Of a stretch of DNA of 64,000 bases, positions 1 to 8,413 are shown in pieces. The first letter of the stretch is position 1. Every line of letters begins with the position of its first letter. The notes under the pieces were generated by a model. That model did no database searches and had not been told where the DNA came from. It was given only the letters and a program-made list of their open reading frames with translations. The position numbers and the translations under genes were made by a program. This DNA comes from Anaerolineaceae bacterium (GTDB lineage Bacteria; Chloroflexota; Anaerolineae; Anaerolineales; Anaerolineaceae): the NCBI GenBank assembly GCA_029265815.1, contig JAJUGU010000010.1, forward strand, positions 17,853 to 81,852, in the 5' to 3' direction.

Positions 1-10
1 TGTTCACACC

Positions 11-1135
11 TTATTGTTTCAAGTTTTCAGCGTTGGCAATTTCGTTGGTGAATTTATCAACAAGGGCGGTCTTGTTTTCTCCTGCCCACTGGAAATCATA
101 ATCGATCAGGTTGACTTCGAGCAATTCAGGGTGAGAGAGTTCAACACCATTGATGGTGGGAGCCTGGTAAGCATGATATTTGGGTCCCAAGGACTGGCCT
201 TCAGGGGTCAGTTCCCAGTCATACCATAATTTTGCAGCCTGGATATTCTTGGCGCCCTTGAGGATGGCCATACCACCAATTTCATAACCGGTTCCTTCGG
301 CAGGGAAGGTCAGTTCAAGCGGGCACTGATTGTTCTCAATCTCATTCACAATATCGTGCGAGAAAACAATCGCGACCGCTGCTTCACCCTGGCAAACGAA
401 TTTGGCAGGTGCAGCGCCACTCTTGGTGAATTGAGAGATCTGGCCAGCATATTGTTTGATGTATTCCCAGCCAGCTTCTTCACCGCGGATCTGTAAAATG
501 GTCGCTAAGGCGGTGTAGGATGTACCTGAGGTCGATGGATGGGCAACCATGACCTGGCCAGTGAACTCGGGTTTCAACAAATCGTCCCACGAGGTCGGGG
601 CTTTGGCTTCGGGATGAGCAGCCAGCCACTCGGTATTAGTGGCAAATCCAAGCGTTCCAACATAGACACCAACCCATTGATTGTCGGGGTCCTTCATCAG
701 TTCAGGATCACGCAGGTTAACATAATTCGGTGAATCGTAAGCTTCGAGCAATCCCTTTTCCTTTGCGGCAACAAAACTGTCGATGGGACCTCCCCACCAG
801 ATATCGAAGGTAGGTGCATCTTTCTCAGCTTCAATACGGGCTAACGCTTCACCAGCGGACATACGAACATAGTTCACGGTGATTCCGTATTTGGCTTCGA
901 ATTCCTGCTTCATTCCCTGGCACCATTCTTCCTGAGGGGTGCAGAGAACATTCAATTCTGTGTCGGTGATCTCAACGGGAGCTTCAGTTGCGACAACAGG
1001 TGCCTCAGTAGCGACAACAGGTGCCTCTGTTGCAACAACTGGTGCCTCAGTGGGTGTAGCAGCCTGACACGCTGCCAGCACTGTGACCGCGAGTAACGCG
1101 ACGGCCATTAACAGTCCAACTTTCTTGGATATCAT
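11..1135 (-). CDS. ABC transporter solute-binding lipoprotein (family 1 type)
   Basis: Periplasmic-type binding lipoprotein that would deliver a small solute to an ABC importer. The start at 1135 (MISKK) is chosen because AGGAGGAGA lies just upstream; an in-frame extension to 1237 would run through the promoter. Residues 1-22 form a signal peptide with lipobox LAAC. A linker of three near-identical VVATEAP units follows, then a family 1 fold with typical phrases (TSWDDLLKPEF, STSGTSYTALATIL, FSHDIVNEIE). Length is 374 residues, normal for the Fe(III)/phosphonate/polyamine binding group, but the ligand cannot be read from sequence. The permease and ATPase genes are not visible; they may lie before base 1. 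Confidence 0.85.
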   Translation of the reverse strand: MISKKVGLLMAVALLAVTVLAACQAATPTEAPVVATEAPVVATEAPVVATEAPVEITDTELNVLCTPQEEWCQGMKQEFEAKYGITVNYVRMSAGEALARIEAEKDAPTFDIWWGGPIDSFVAAKEKGLLEAYDSPNYVNLRDPELMKDPDNQWVGVYVGTLGFATNTEWLAAHPEAKAPTSWDDLLKPEFTGQVMVAHPSTSGTSYTALATILQIRGEEAGWEYIKQYAGQISQFTKSGAAPAKFVCQGEAAVAIVFSHDIVNEIENNQCPLELTFPAEGTGYEIGGMAILKGAKNIQAAKLWYDWELTPEGQSLGPKYHAYQAPTINGVELSHPELLEVNLIDYDFQWAGENKTALVDKFTNEIANAENLKQ

Positions 1136-1207
1136 TTTTTTCTCCTCCTGGGAAAAATATGAGTTAGCTGTTTCCACTGGATTGTGGCTGGAAACAGCAA
1201 TAAGATT

Positions 1208-1237
1208 ATTATGCAATGTTATTGTAGCTGTTGTCAA
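1208..1237 (-). promoter_or_regulatory. Sigma70-type promoter of the solute-binding gene
   Basis: On the minus strand TTGACA (1237-1232), an 18-base spacer and CATAAT (1213-1208) precede the start at 1135 by about 70 bases. The -35 is a perfect consensus match. Confidence 0.6.
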
Positions 1238-1238
1238 G

Positions 1239-1270
1239 TAAACCTCCAGTTGGAAAAGTCAGGAGGTTTA
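1239..1270. repeat. Perfect 9-bp inverted repeat beside the promoter
   Basis: TAAACCTCC and GGAGGTTTA are exact complements separated by 14 bases, immediately upstream of the -35 box. There is no T run on either side, so an operator is at least as likely as a terminator for the upstream minus-strand gene. Confidence 0.4.
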
Positions 1271-1347
1271 TCATAATTTTAGAAAGGAATCAAACAGGCA
1301 AACGCAGCTAGCATTTACCTGTTTCATACGTTTAGATGCACAAGAGG

Positions 1348-2751
1348 TTATTTCTTGCGTTTTTTCTTGAACTCTGATCCAATATGGATGTCCAGACGTG
1401 GGAATATCACACGGTGAAGTAGCAGGATGATGCCGGTAGCAAGAAATGCAACCCCAAAGACTATCAGAGATTGTCCAAGGTCGCTCATCACACTTGGCTT
1501 GATAAGCATGACGATTGCCAGGGTAAACATCAACACTCCGCCAATCAATTTAAGGATTCGTCCGTGTTTTTCTTCCAGTTTGCTTGACTTGAGAGTAAAT
1601 ACCGCTGCAAAGAATATTCCTAATTCATCTAATTGATAAACTATCATATAAACAAGAAGCAGCAACACAAAGGTTAGTGCAGGTACGCTCTGTGAGGCAA
1701 CCAGGTTCGTCCACAACACCGGGAACCCTGCAGTACAGGAAAATTCCACCAGCGAAACGCCAGCAGCCAGAATGACCGTGCCACCGATCAGCCCCCAGAT
1801 GGAATCCCCGGCATCCATCACCTTGCGGATTTTTTGATAGATACCCGGTTTTTTCTCATCAGCAATGGTAAAGGACACCCCCTCTTTGTACCAGAAGTAG
1901 TCTTTTATGTTCACCAGTGCAAAGAATAAAGCAACCAGTGCCACTACGATCTGAATCCACCCCACAAAACTTACAACTGAGAGGACGGTAAATAATCCAG
2001 CGATGAAAAGGGCATAGATTCCTGCTGTAACGGTCAGGAACACCAGCCCGACAATTATAATCTTCTTGCGCGATCCGGTATGAAGAGTGATCGCCAGCAA
2101 CATGCTGAGCACCCAAACTGAGCATGGATTGAAACCATCAACAAATGAAATTAGCAGCGTGCTGAGGAATAAACCCTGATGCGAAAGATCGATTTCCCCA
2201 AATAATGGGAGTTTGATCGTTTTTGCTGAATCATTTGCAACAGGATCAGGTGCCTCTGTGGCTGTCACCTCTGGGGTGAAGGTTGGCTGCACGGTTTGCT
2301 CCACGGCAGGCAAAAGAGAGGCCGCTTTATCTGGGCAGGCAGTAATTAAACACTCTTCAATGGCCGAAGTAACTTCCGCTTGAATTGTGTCTGACCATCC
2401 TTCCCAGTACTTTTCGCCGATGAAAATGGTTGGCACATAACGTGGGGTAAACCCGTAGATCTCACTGACTTTTCCGAATAAAGCCTGATTTTCTTCCGAA
2501 TTGTACACTTCGAACATGCGTAATTCGATCGACGGATTTTCTTGCACCAACCCTTCTAGATAAGGTTTGGCTTTCGCACAATGCGGGCAGCCATCACCCC
2601 AGAAAAAGTAAACCACCACTTTTTCTTCAGCTTGAGCTTCTACAATATTTACAGCAGCATTTTTCTCCCCCGGGATTGCAGATGCAACTGCTGGGCTTAC
2701 AAACAACCAGAGAAGCGAGATGATCAATCCAATGATGAGAGTTTTGCGCAT
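1348..2751 (-). CDS. Thioredoxin-like/CcdA-like membrane fusion protein
   Basis: Likely thiol-disulfide transporter that carries reducing power across the membrane. Residues 1-25 are a signal sequence. An exported thioredoxin-like domain follows (VVVYFFWGDGCPHC, Cys55-Pro-His-Cys58), then a Thr/Pro-rich linker near 160-180 and about six membrane segments to the C-terminus. Two intramembrane cysteines sit in FNPCSVW and VEFSCTAGFP, as in the DsbD/CcdA superfamily, where such a pair relays electrons. Having the receiving thioredoxin fused to the N-terminal side resembles DsbD in logic, but the fold order is different. It is transcribed in the same direction as the ROK gene (78-base gap) and the solute-binding gene; no substrate partner is adjacent. 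Confidence 0.75.
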   Translation of the reverse strand: MRKTLIIGLIISLLWLFVSPAVASAIPGEKNAAVNIVEAQAEEKVVVYFFWGDGCPHCAKAKPYLEGLVQENPSIELRMFEVYNSEENQALFGKVSEIYGFTPRYVPTIFIGEKYWEGWSDTIQAEVTSAIEECLITACPDKAASLLPAVEQTVQPTFTPEVTATEAPDPVANDSAKTIKLPLFGEIDLSHQGLFLSTLLISFVDGFNPCSVWVLSMLLAITLHTGSRKKIIIVGLVFLTVTAGIYALFIAGLFTVLSVVSFVGWIQIVVALVALFFALVNIKDYFWYKEGVSFTIADEKKPGIYQKIRKVMDAGDSIWGLIGGTVILAAGVSLVEFSCTAGFPVLWTNLVASQSVPALTFVLLLLVYMIVYQLDELGIFFAAVFTLKSSKLEEKHGRILKLIGGVLMFTLAIVMLIKPSVMSDLGQSLIVFGVAFLATGIILLLHRVIFPRLDIHIGSEFKKKRKK

Positions 2752-2829
2752 TTTTACCTTTTATGCTCTGAATGATGTATTGAATGATTTCGACCCATTT
2801 TACCCGTTTTTAGTAACAATGGAACAAAA

Positions 2830-3756
2830 CTACAAACCGCGTGCCAGCACCAACGCACCAACCAATCCTACCTGGTCACCAAGTTTTGCGGTTGTCAACA
2901 CAAAATCCTTGAGGTATTCGGGAGACAGCACATTCTTTTCAAGCGATCGCATCACAGGATCGATTAATAATTTCCCTGATTTAACCACTCCCCCGCCCAG
3001 AATCACGATGGTTGGATTGAAGACATGCAACATATCCGCGATCGATCGCCCTAAAAATTCACCGGCGTAATTAAAAGCTTCAATACAAAGTTCATCCCCG
3101 TGCCGGGCTGCATCAGAAACCATACGCGCATTCAATGGTGTCGATTCGTGGGCAAGAATTGATGCACGCCCTTCGCCAATTTTCTCTTTGACGTATCTGG
3201 CGATGCTTGGGCCCGAAGAGATCGCCTCTAAATGGCCGCGGCATCCACAGCCACACATCGGGCCATCAGGGAGCACGGTGACATGACCTAACTCAGCGCC
3301 GATTCCATGTGATCCAACAATCAACCGATCGTTGGATATGATACCGCTACCCACACCTGTGCTGATGGTTAGGTAGATCAAGTCATGATGGCCCACACCA
3401 GCACCAAACTTCCACTCTCCGAGAGCGGCAACGTTGGCGTCATTTCCAAGTACAGTGGGGGTTTGAAAGCGCTTTTGAACGATCTCCACAATGGGCAAAT
3501 AATCCCAGTCATCAATGTTAGGCGCTTTGTAGATGACACCCTTTGCAGGATCAACCATCCCGGCAATTCCCAGTCCAATCCGGGCTACCTGATGGTCATC
3601 TGGCCAGACAGAAGCAATCAAATCTAACAGACGATCGATGGCTTTCTCTTCTCCTCTTGTGGGTATGGCTCTGATAACAGATGCTTCCATTCCAAAATCT
3701 GGATACAAGGCAGCCCTGAGCTGCGTTCCCCCAACATCTACCGCAATATAGTTCAT
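2830..3756 (-). CDS. ROK family sugar kinase (glucokinase-like)
   Basis: Cytosolic ATP-dependent hexose kinase of the ROK family, most likely glucokinase. The N-terminal phosphate-binding motif is AVDVGGTQLRAALY (residues 5-18). The catalytic Asp lies in LGNDANVAALGE. The structural zinc motif is CGCGCRGHLE, in which the last usual Cys is His; this variant is common in the family. Length 308 is typical. ROK proteins can also be repressors, but no helix-turn-helix domain precedes the kinase, so an enzyme is favoured. Substrate could equally be N-acetylmannosamine or another sugar. Confidence 0.85.
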   Translation of the reverse strand: MNYIAVDVGGTQLRAALYPDFGMEASVIRAIPTRGEEKAIDRLLDLIASVWPDDHQVARIGLGIAGMVDPAKGVIYKAPNIDDWDYLPIVEIVQKRFQTPTVLGNDANVAALGEWKFGAGVGHHDLIYLTISTGVGSGIISNDRLIVGSHGIGAELGHVTVLPDGPMCGCGCRGHLEAISSGPSIARYVKEKIGEGRASILAHESTPLNARMVSDAARHGDELCIEAFNYAGEFLGRSIADMLHVFNPTIVILGGGVVKSGKLLIDPVMRSLEKNVLSPEYLKDFVLTTAKLGDQVGLVGALVLARGL

Positions 3757-3899
3757 GCAAACCTCGTACGAAAGTTACATTAAGAGTAGATTTATGAATA
3801 CGATTGTACCAGAGAACACCAACCGATTTATGGTATGATTGATTGCCGAGATAAAATCTTAACTGATTTCATGATGAGCATTCGATTAATAAATTGGTC

Positions 3900-3927
3900 T
3901 TGTTGATTGCAAAAAGCGTGATATAAT
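3900..3927 (+). promoter_or_regulatory. Promoter of rplS
   Basis: TTGTTG (3900-3905), a 16-base spacer and a perfect TATAAT (3922-3927), 49 bases before the rplS start. Confidence 0.6.
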
Positions 3928-3976
3928 CTACTTTCGCGCCGAGAAGGCTGCATGAATTTATAGAGCAGGTGTAAAA

Positions 3977-4324
3977 ATGAGCGACATTTTAAAAGCATAC
4001 GAAGCCCCCGTTAATCCGAATATTCCCGATCTGCGAACTGGCGATACTGTAAGCGTGCACGTCAAAATCAAAGAAGGTAACCGCGAACGTATCCAGGAAT
4101 TCAAGGGCGTTGTGCTCTACCAGCACAATAATGGAAATAATTCAACTTTTACCGTACGCCGCGTTGCCAGTAATGGCATCGGTGTGGAACGCACCTTCCT
4201 GCTGCGCTCACCACGCATTGAAAAAGTGGTAGTCGAACGGCACGGCAAGGTTCGCCGCTCACGCCTTTACTTCCTGCGTACACGCTCTGGTAAGAGTGCC
4301 CGCCTCAAACAGAAATTCGGTTAA
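3977..4324 (+). CDS. rplS: 50S ribosomal protein L19
   Basis: Ribosomal protein L19, located at the interface of the two subunits. The protein has 115 residues and shows the family phrases [49 protein letters not shown] and a basic C-terminus. The start has the upstream AGCAGGTG site. In many bacteria rplS follows rimM-trmD; here it stands alone behind its own promoter and in front of its own terminator, so it appears monocistronic. Confidence 0.97.
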   Translation: MSDILKAYEAPVNPNIPDLRTGDTVSVHVKIKEGNRERIQEFKGVVLYQHNNGNNSTFTVRRVASNGIGVERTFLLRSPRIEKVVVERHGKVRRSRLYFLRTRSGKSARLKQKFG

Positions 4325-4347
4325 ATCAATTTTCATTGCTTTCTTCA

Positions 4348-4380
4348 GGGTGCAACCAACGCCGTGGTTGCGCCCTTTTC
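4348..4380 (+). terminator. Intrinsic terminator after rplS
   Basis: GGGTGCAACCA (4348-4358) pairs with TGGTTGCGCCC (4365-4375) with one wobble pair, followed by TTTTC. Confidence 0.75.
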
Positions 4381-4405
4381 TATATAATAAACAGGTGGAG
4401 TGATC

Positions 4406-5146
4406 ATGAAAAATCCTGTTATTGGGATCACTGTCTCTCAAAAGAATCTGCACTGGGAAAGATCAAATTACATTCCAACCGATTACACGAGAGCAATCCT
4501 TGCTGCAGGTGGAATTCCCCAGCTTATCCCTCTCGAATATCCATTGGACCAGTTGATTGAACTGCAAGCCGAATGTGCAGGAATTCTATTAACCGGCGGT
4601 GAGGATATCGAGCCAGGCCTTTATCACCGATTAACCCATTGCAGTATTCAAACTACCTGTGCTGAACGTGACGCCACCGAATTCACCCTTACCCGGCTGG
4701 CCGCAGAAACTGGCTGGCCTATCCTTGGAATCTGCCGCGGACATCAGATGTTGAACGTCGCTCTTGGTGGAACGCTGTACACCCACATCCCTGCCCAATT
4801 TAATACCGATATTGATCACCAGGCTTCCGAGTATAAAGATCACCATTTCCTCGCGCATACGGTCATAATCGAGAAAGACACATCCCTGAACACAATTTTA
4901 AGAACCGAATCACTCACAGTGAACACCCGCCATCATCAGGCCGTGAAAGATCTGGCAAATAATCTACGAGTGACAGCCCGGGCAACTGATGGTTTAATAG
5001 AAGGAATTGAACTCCCCGGACACCCGTTTTTCTTGGGAGTCCAGTGGCATCCTGAATGCCTTCAGGATATTGAGAGCCATAAGCAAATTTTTACCAGGTT
5101 TATCGATGCTGCCAGAGAGTTTTCAGCAGGAGGAAAATTTGGCTGA
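4406..5146 (+). CDS. Class I glutamine amidotransferase-like peptidase C26
   Basis: Glutamine amidotransferase-type hydrolase of the gamma-glutamyl-GABA hydrolase (PuuD-like) group, cleaving gamma-glutamyl bonds in the cytosol. The nucleophile Cys is in PILGICRGHQMLN, the catalytic His-Glu pair in GVQWHPE near the C-terminus, and the oxyanion region in LLTGGEDIEP. ATG 4406 is preferred to GTG 4400 because AGGTGG is 7 bases upstream of it. Length 246 is typical. The stop overlaps the murI start by 8 bases, so the two are translationally coupled. The true substrate is unknown; a role in cell-wall glutamyl peptides is possible because murI follows. Confidence 0.85.
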   Translation: MKNPVIGITVSQKNLHWERSNYIPTDYTRAILAAGGIPQLIPLEYPLDQLIELQAECAGILLTGGEDIEPGLYHRLTHCSIQTTCAERDATEFTLTRLAAETGWPILGICRGHQMLNVALGGTLYTHIPAQFNTDIDHQASEYKDHHFLAHTVIIEKDTSLNTILRTESLTVNTRHHQAVKDLANNLRVTARATDGLIEGIELPGHPFFLGVQWHPECLQDIESHKQIFTRFIDAAREFSAGGKFG

Positions 5147-5966
5147 TTCAAGTAACATTATCGGGGTACTCGATTCAGGTGTGGGTGGCTTAAGCGTATT
5201 GCGTGCGATTCGCAGTCTGCTGCCAGCACAACCAGTAATTTTTATTGGAGACCAGGCGCATGTTCCATACGGCACTCGTCAACTGGAAGAGGTGCAGGAA
5301 TTTACTCACGAAATTGTACGTTTTCTTTTAGACCAGGGTGCGCGCTTAATTGTGGTGGCCTGCAACACCGCTTCAGTCGCAGCATTGCAGAGCCTGCGGA
5401 AGGCATATCCTCATATCCCCTTTGTAGGAATGGAACCCGCGGTAAAACCGGCTGCAGAACAAACCCACAGCGGAACGGTAGGCGTGTTGGCTACGGCTGC
5501 CACTTTTCAAACCAAAATGTACGCGTCAGTCGTGGAACGTTTTGCACAAGGGGTTAAGATCCTCGAGGATCCCTGCATTGGATTGGTTCCTGAAATTGAA
5601 AAGGGCAACCTGGAAGGTGATGAAACTCGCCGCATCCTAGAATCAGTTCTGAGGCCCATGCTGGATCAAGGAATCGATACCATCGTCATGGGCTGCACCC
5701 ATTATCCTTTTGTCATCCCCCTTATCCAGGCCATTACCGGCCCAAATGTGCGGGTCATCGATCCTGCCCCTGCGATCGCCCGCCAGGTCAAGCGTATGTT
5801 GGAGATCAATGGGATTCTAAACCCGGGTGAGTCAACCGCCCCGGTTCGGTTCATCACTACCGCCGATGCGCAAAGATTTTCGCAGCTGATCCGACAATTA
5901 CTTGGCGAAAATTATAATGTCGAATCTGCGCGCTGGAAGGACGGCAGGCTTGTTCTGATGCGCTAA
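5139..5966 (+). CDS. murI: Glutamate racemase
   Basis: Cofactor-independent racemase that makes D-glutamate for peptidoglycan. The N-terminal motif is GVLDSGVGGLSVL; the two catalytic cysteines lie in VACNTAS and MGCTHYPF. I choose the TTG at 5139 because AGGAGG sits 5 bases upstream and the family begins here (LADSSNIIGVLDSG); upstream in-frame ATGs fall deep inside the previous gene. The resulting 275 residues match the family length. It is the second gene of the C26-murI-hom-folK-folP run, with coupled or near-coupled junctions. Confidence 0.95.
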   Translation: MADSSNIIGVLDSGVGGLSVLRAIRSLLPAQPVIFIGDQAHVPYGTRQLEEVQEFTHEIVRFLLDQGARLIVVACNTASVAALQSLRKAYPHIPFVGMEPAVKPAAEQTHSGTVGVLATAATFQTKMYASVVERFAQGVKILEDPCIGLVPEIEKGNLEGDETRRILESVLRPMLDQGIDTIVMGCTHYPFVIPLIQAITGPNVRVIDPAPAIARQVKRMLEINGILNPGESTAPVRFITTADAQRFSQLIRQLLGENYNVESARWKDGRLVLMR

Positions 5967-5979
5967 GAAAGGTTTTGCC

Positions 5980-7023
5980 ATGGAGAGACGAATGCAAGAG
6001 ATCAAGATAGCTCTGGTCGGATTCGGTAATGTGGGTAAGGCGCTGGCGCGCCTGCTTGAAAAAAAACAGGCTCTACTGAACACCAAATATGGTTTTTCTA
6101 CAACGATCACCGGAATTGCCACCGCTCACCACGGTATGATGATTGCTCCTTCAGGCATCAACCTTAATCATGTGTTCGACCACCTCAATAACGGAAATTC
6201 GTTAGATGAACTTTGCATCACCCCTCTCCCCTCTTCCATCCTCGATTTCATTCAAACCGTTCAGGCTGATGTTCTTTTTGAAAACTCACCGGTGAATCAT
6301 CACACAGGTCAACCCGCGGCTGACCATCTTAAGACTGCGCTTGAGTGCGGTATGCATGCCATTACTGCCAATAAAGGTCCAGTGGTGCACGCTTATAACA
6401 CACTCACCAGTCTGGCAAGCGAGAAGCAGCGGCGGTTCCTGTTTGAATCAGCAGTAATGGACGGCGCACCGATCTTTTCTCTCTTCCGCGGGCCGTTACC
6501 GGCTGTAGAACTTCGTGGATTTTTTGGAATTCTCAATTCATGTACCAATCTGTTATTAGAGATGATGGAAGAAGGAAAAACTTTCGCTGAAGCCGTAGAA
6601 TACGGAAAATCCATTGGCATCACCGAAACCGATCCCAGTGCTGATATTGACGGTTGGGACGCCGCCATTAAGGTTGCCGCGCTTTCCACAGTATTGATGG
6701 GTATTCCGCTTAAACCCGATCAAATCGAGCGCAGTGGAATCCGTGAAATTTCCCCGCAGATGATCAAAGAAGCCCGTGATGCCGGCGAACGCTGGAAACT
6801 GGTATGCTCTGCCAGGCGCGAAGGCAACAGTGTCACAGCCAAAGTCGCTCCGCAACGGGTGAAATCCAGCAGTCCATTATTCACCATCAACGGTACCAGT
6901 TCCTTCGTGCAGTTCGAAATGGATACCTTGCCTGGCCTTGGGATTCTTGAAAGCAACCCCAGCCCTGAAACCACAGCCTACGGCTTGCTGGCAGATCTGA
7001 TTAACGCCGTCAGGGGCGGTTGA
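5980..7023 (+). CDS. Homoserine dehydrogenase, short form without ACT domain
   Basis: NAD(P)-dependent oxidoreductase converting aspartate semialdehyde to homoserine on the way to threonine and methionine. The Rossmann motif is GFGNVGKALARLL (residues 12-24). Family phrases include ITANKGPVVHAYN, ESAVMDGAPIFSL and ITETDPSADIDGWDAAIK. At 347 residues it lacks the C-terminal ACT regulatory domain of the roughly 430-residue forms, so feedback control by threonine is not expected. AAGAAAGG lies 8 bases before the chosen ATG. No thrB or thrC is nearby. Confidence 0.9.
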   Translation: MERRMQEIKIALVGFGNVGKALARLLEKKQALLNTKYGFSTTITGIATAHHGMMIAPSGINLNHVFDHLNNGNSLDELCITPLPSSILDFIQTVQADVLFENSPVNHHTGQPAADHLKTALECGMHAITANKGPVVHAYNTLTSLASEKQRRFLFESAVMDGAPIFSLFRGPLPAVELRGFFGILNSCTNLLLEMMEEGKTFAEAVEYGKSIGITETDPSADIDGWDAAIKVAALSTVLMGIPLKPDQIERSGIREISPQMIKEARDAGERWKLVCSARREGNSVTAKVAPQRVKSSSPLFTINGTSSFVQFEMDTLPGLGILESNPSPETTAYGLLADLINAVRGG

Positions 7024-7039
7024 GCCGCTGGAATCCATC

Positions 7040-7546
7040 ATGCGAAATCCTACGGTCGTATACCTTGCGCTTGGAACCAATCTTGGCCAACGATTGGAAA
7101 ATCTGGACCAGGCATTGAAGCATCTCGCTTGCGAGATCAATATTCGTAAATGTTCAAGCATCTATGAAACCCCGCCCTGGGGGGTGACTGAGCAGCCTCG
7201 TTTTCTTAATCAGGTAATTCAGGGAACCACCTTGTTGCCTCCTCACGCGCTGCTTGATTTTTTGAAAAAGATCGAGAGGAAAATGGGGCGGGTTGAGATG
7301 GTACGCTTCGGACCGCGGGTAATTGACCTCGATATTTTGCTCTATGACGAACGCCGCGTGAACACCCCAAGGCTGCAAATTCCTCACCCGCGCATGCACG
7401 AACGAGCGTTCGTGCTGGTGCCGTTGGTTGAAATCGAGCCCACTCTGGTCATTCCCGGCCAAAGGCAGACGATTGCAGATCTTCTCAATGGTCTTGACCA
7501 GAATGGAATTATCAGAGTCGACCTTGAAAGAAGGCAAAATGGTTGA
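7040..7546 (+). CDS. folK: 2-amino-4-hydroxy-6-hydroxymethyldihydropteridine pyrophosphokinase
   Basis: Transfers pyrophosphate from ATP to the pterin alcohol, the step just before dihydropteroate synthase. Motifs: YLALGTNLGQRLENL at the start, FLNQVIQG, RFGPRVIDLDILLYD (metal-binding aspartates) and IPHPRMHERAFVLVPL. Length 168 is normal. Its last 8 bases overlap folP, so the enzymes of consecutive steps are translationally coupled. Confidence 0.95.
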   Translation: MRNPTVVYLALGTNLGQRLENLDQALKHLACEINIRKCSSIYETPPWGVTEQPRFLNQVIQGTTLLPPHALLDFLKKIERKMGRVEMVRFGPRVIDLDILLYDERRVNTPRLQIPHPRMHERAFVLVPLVEIEPTLVIPGQRQTIADLLNGLDQNGIIRVDLERRQNG

Positions 7547-8411
7547 GATAAAGACTGTTAATCCTTTTTTAGAATTCGGAAAAAAAACTTACGTAATGGG
7601 CATTATCAATGTTACTCCTGATAGTTTTTCAGGAGATGGACTGCTTTCTCAGAAAGATACCGTAAAAGCAGCTATCGAGCAGGCACAGCGTTTCGTCGAA
7701 GCTGGTGCAGATATTCTGGATATCGGGGGAGAGAGCACCCGCCCTGGAGCGATCGAAGTCAGCGCACAGGAGGAAATGGATCGCGTACTGCCGGTGATCG
7801 ACTCCATCAAGGATGTCGGAATAGAAATTGTACTTTCGATCGATACCTACAAGGCGCAGGTCGCAGAAAGCGCCTTACAGCACGGAGCACATTGGATCAA
7901 TGATGTATGGGGGTTACGGGCTGACGCAGATATGGCCGCCGTTGCCGCCAGGTATCGGGCTCCAGTGATCCTCATGCACAATCGCAGCAAGCCAGCTCAC
8001 GCCGATATTCAAGCGCGTCTGGGTGGGCGGTATATTGGTGTCGCGTATCAAAACCTTATCGAAGATGTCAAGCGTGAACTATTAGAGAGTGTTACGATCG
8101 CCCGTTCAGCGGGTGTGGAAGACAGGCAAATCATCCTTGATCCGGGCATTGGTTTTGGTAAAACTGTGGAACAGAACCTGACGCTGATCAATCGATTGAG
8201 CGAGATCAAAGAACTAGGTTTTCCCCTGCTGCTGGGTCCGTCACGTAAATCATTTATTGGATATACCTTAAACCTTCCCCCTGAAGAACGAGTTGAGGGT
8301 ACTGCAGCGATTTGCGCAATTGGAATCGCTCGCGGTGCAGATATCATCCGTGTACATGACGTTGAGGTCATGGTCAGGGTCGCCAAAATGGCTGATGCGG
8401 TGGTTCGTTAA
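7539..8411 (+). CDS. folP: Dihydropteroate synthase
   Basis: Condenses the pterin pyrophosphate with p-aminobenzoate; the sulfonamide target. Signatures: MGIINVTPDSFSGDG, DILDIGGESTRPGA, SIDTYKAQVAESAL, ILDPGIGFGKTVEQN, LLGPSRKSFIG. ATG 7539 has GAAAGAAGG just upstream and gives 290 residues. No folE, folB or pabA-type gene is in the window. Only 2 bases separate its stop from the stop of the convergent GH127 gene, and I see no hairpin terminator there. Confidence 0.96.
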   Translation: MVEIKTVNPFLEFGKKTYVMGIINVTPDSFSGDGLLSQKDTVKAAIEQAQRFVEAGADILDIGGESTRPGAIEVSAQEEMDRVLPVIDSIKDVGIEIVLSIDTYKAQVAESALQHGAHWINDVWGLRADADMAAVAARYRAPVILMHNRSKPAHADIQARLGGRYIGVAYQNLIEDVKRELLESVTIARSAGVEDRQIILDPGIGFGKTVEQNLTLINRLSEIKELGFPLLLGPSRKSFIGYTLNLPPEERVEGTAAICAIGIARGADIIRVHDVEVMVRVAKMADAVVR

Positions 8412-8413
8412 CC

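Noticed and set aside
5007..5138. 44-residue N-terminal extension of murI
   Set aside because: It lies inside the upstream gene, and AGGAGG five bases before TTG 5139 marks the family-conserved start.
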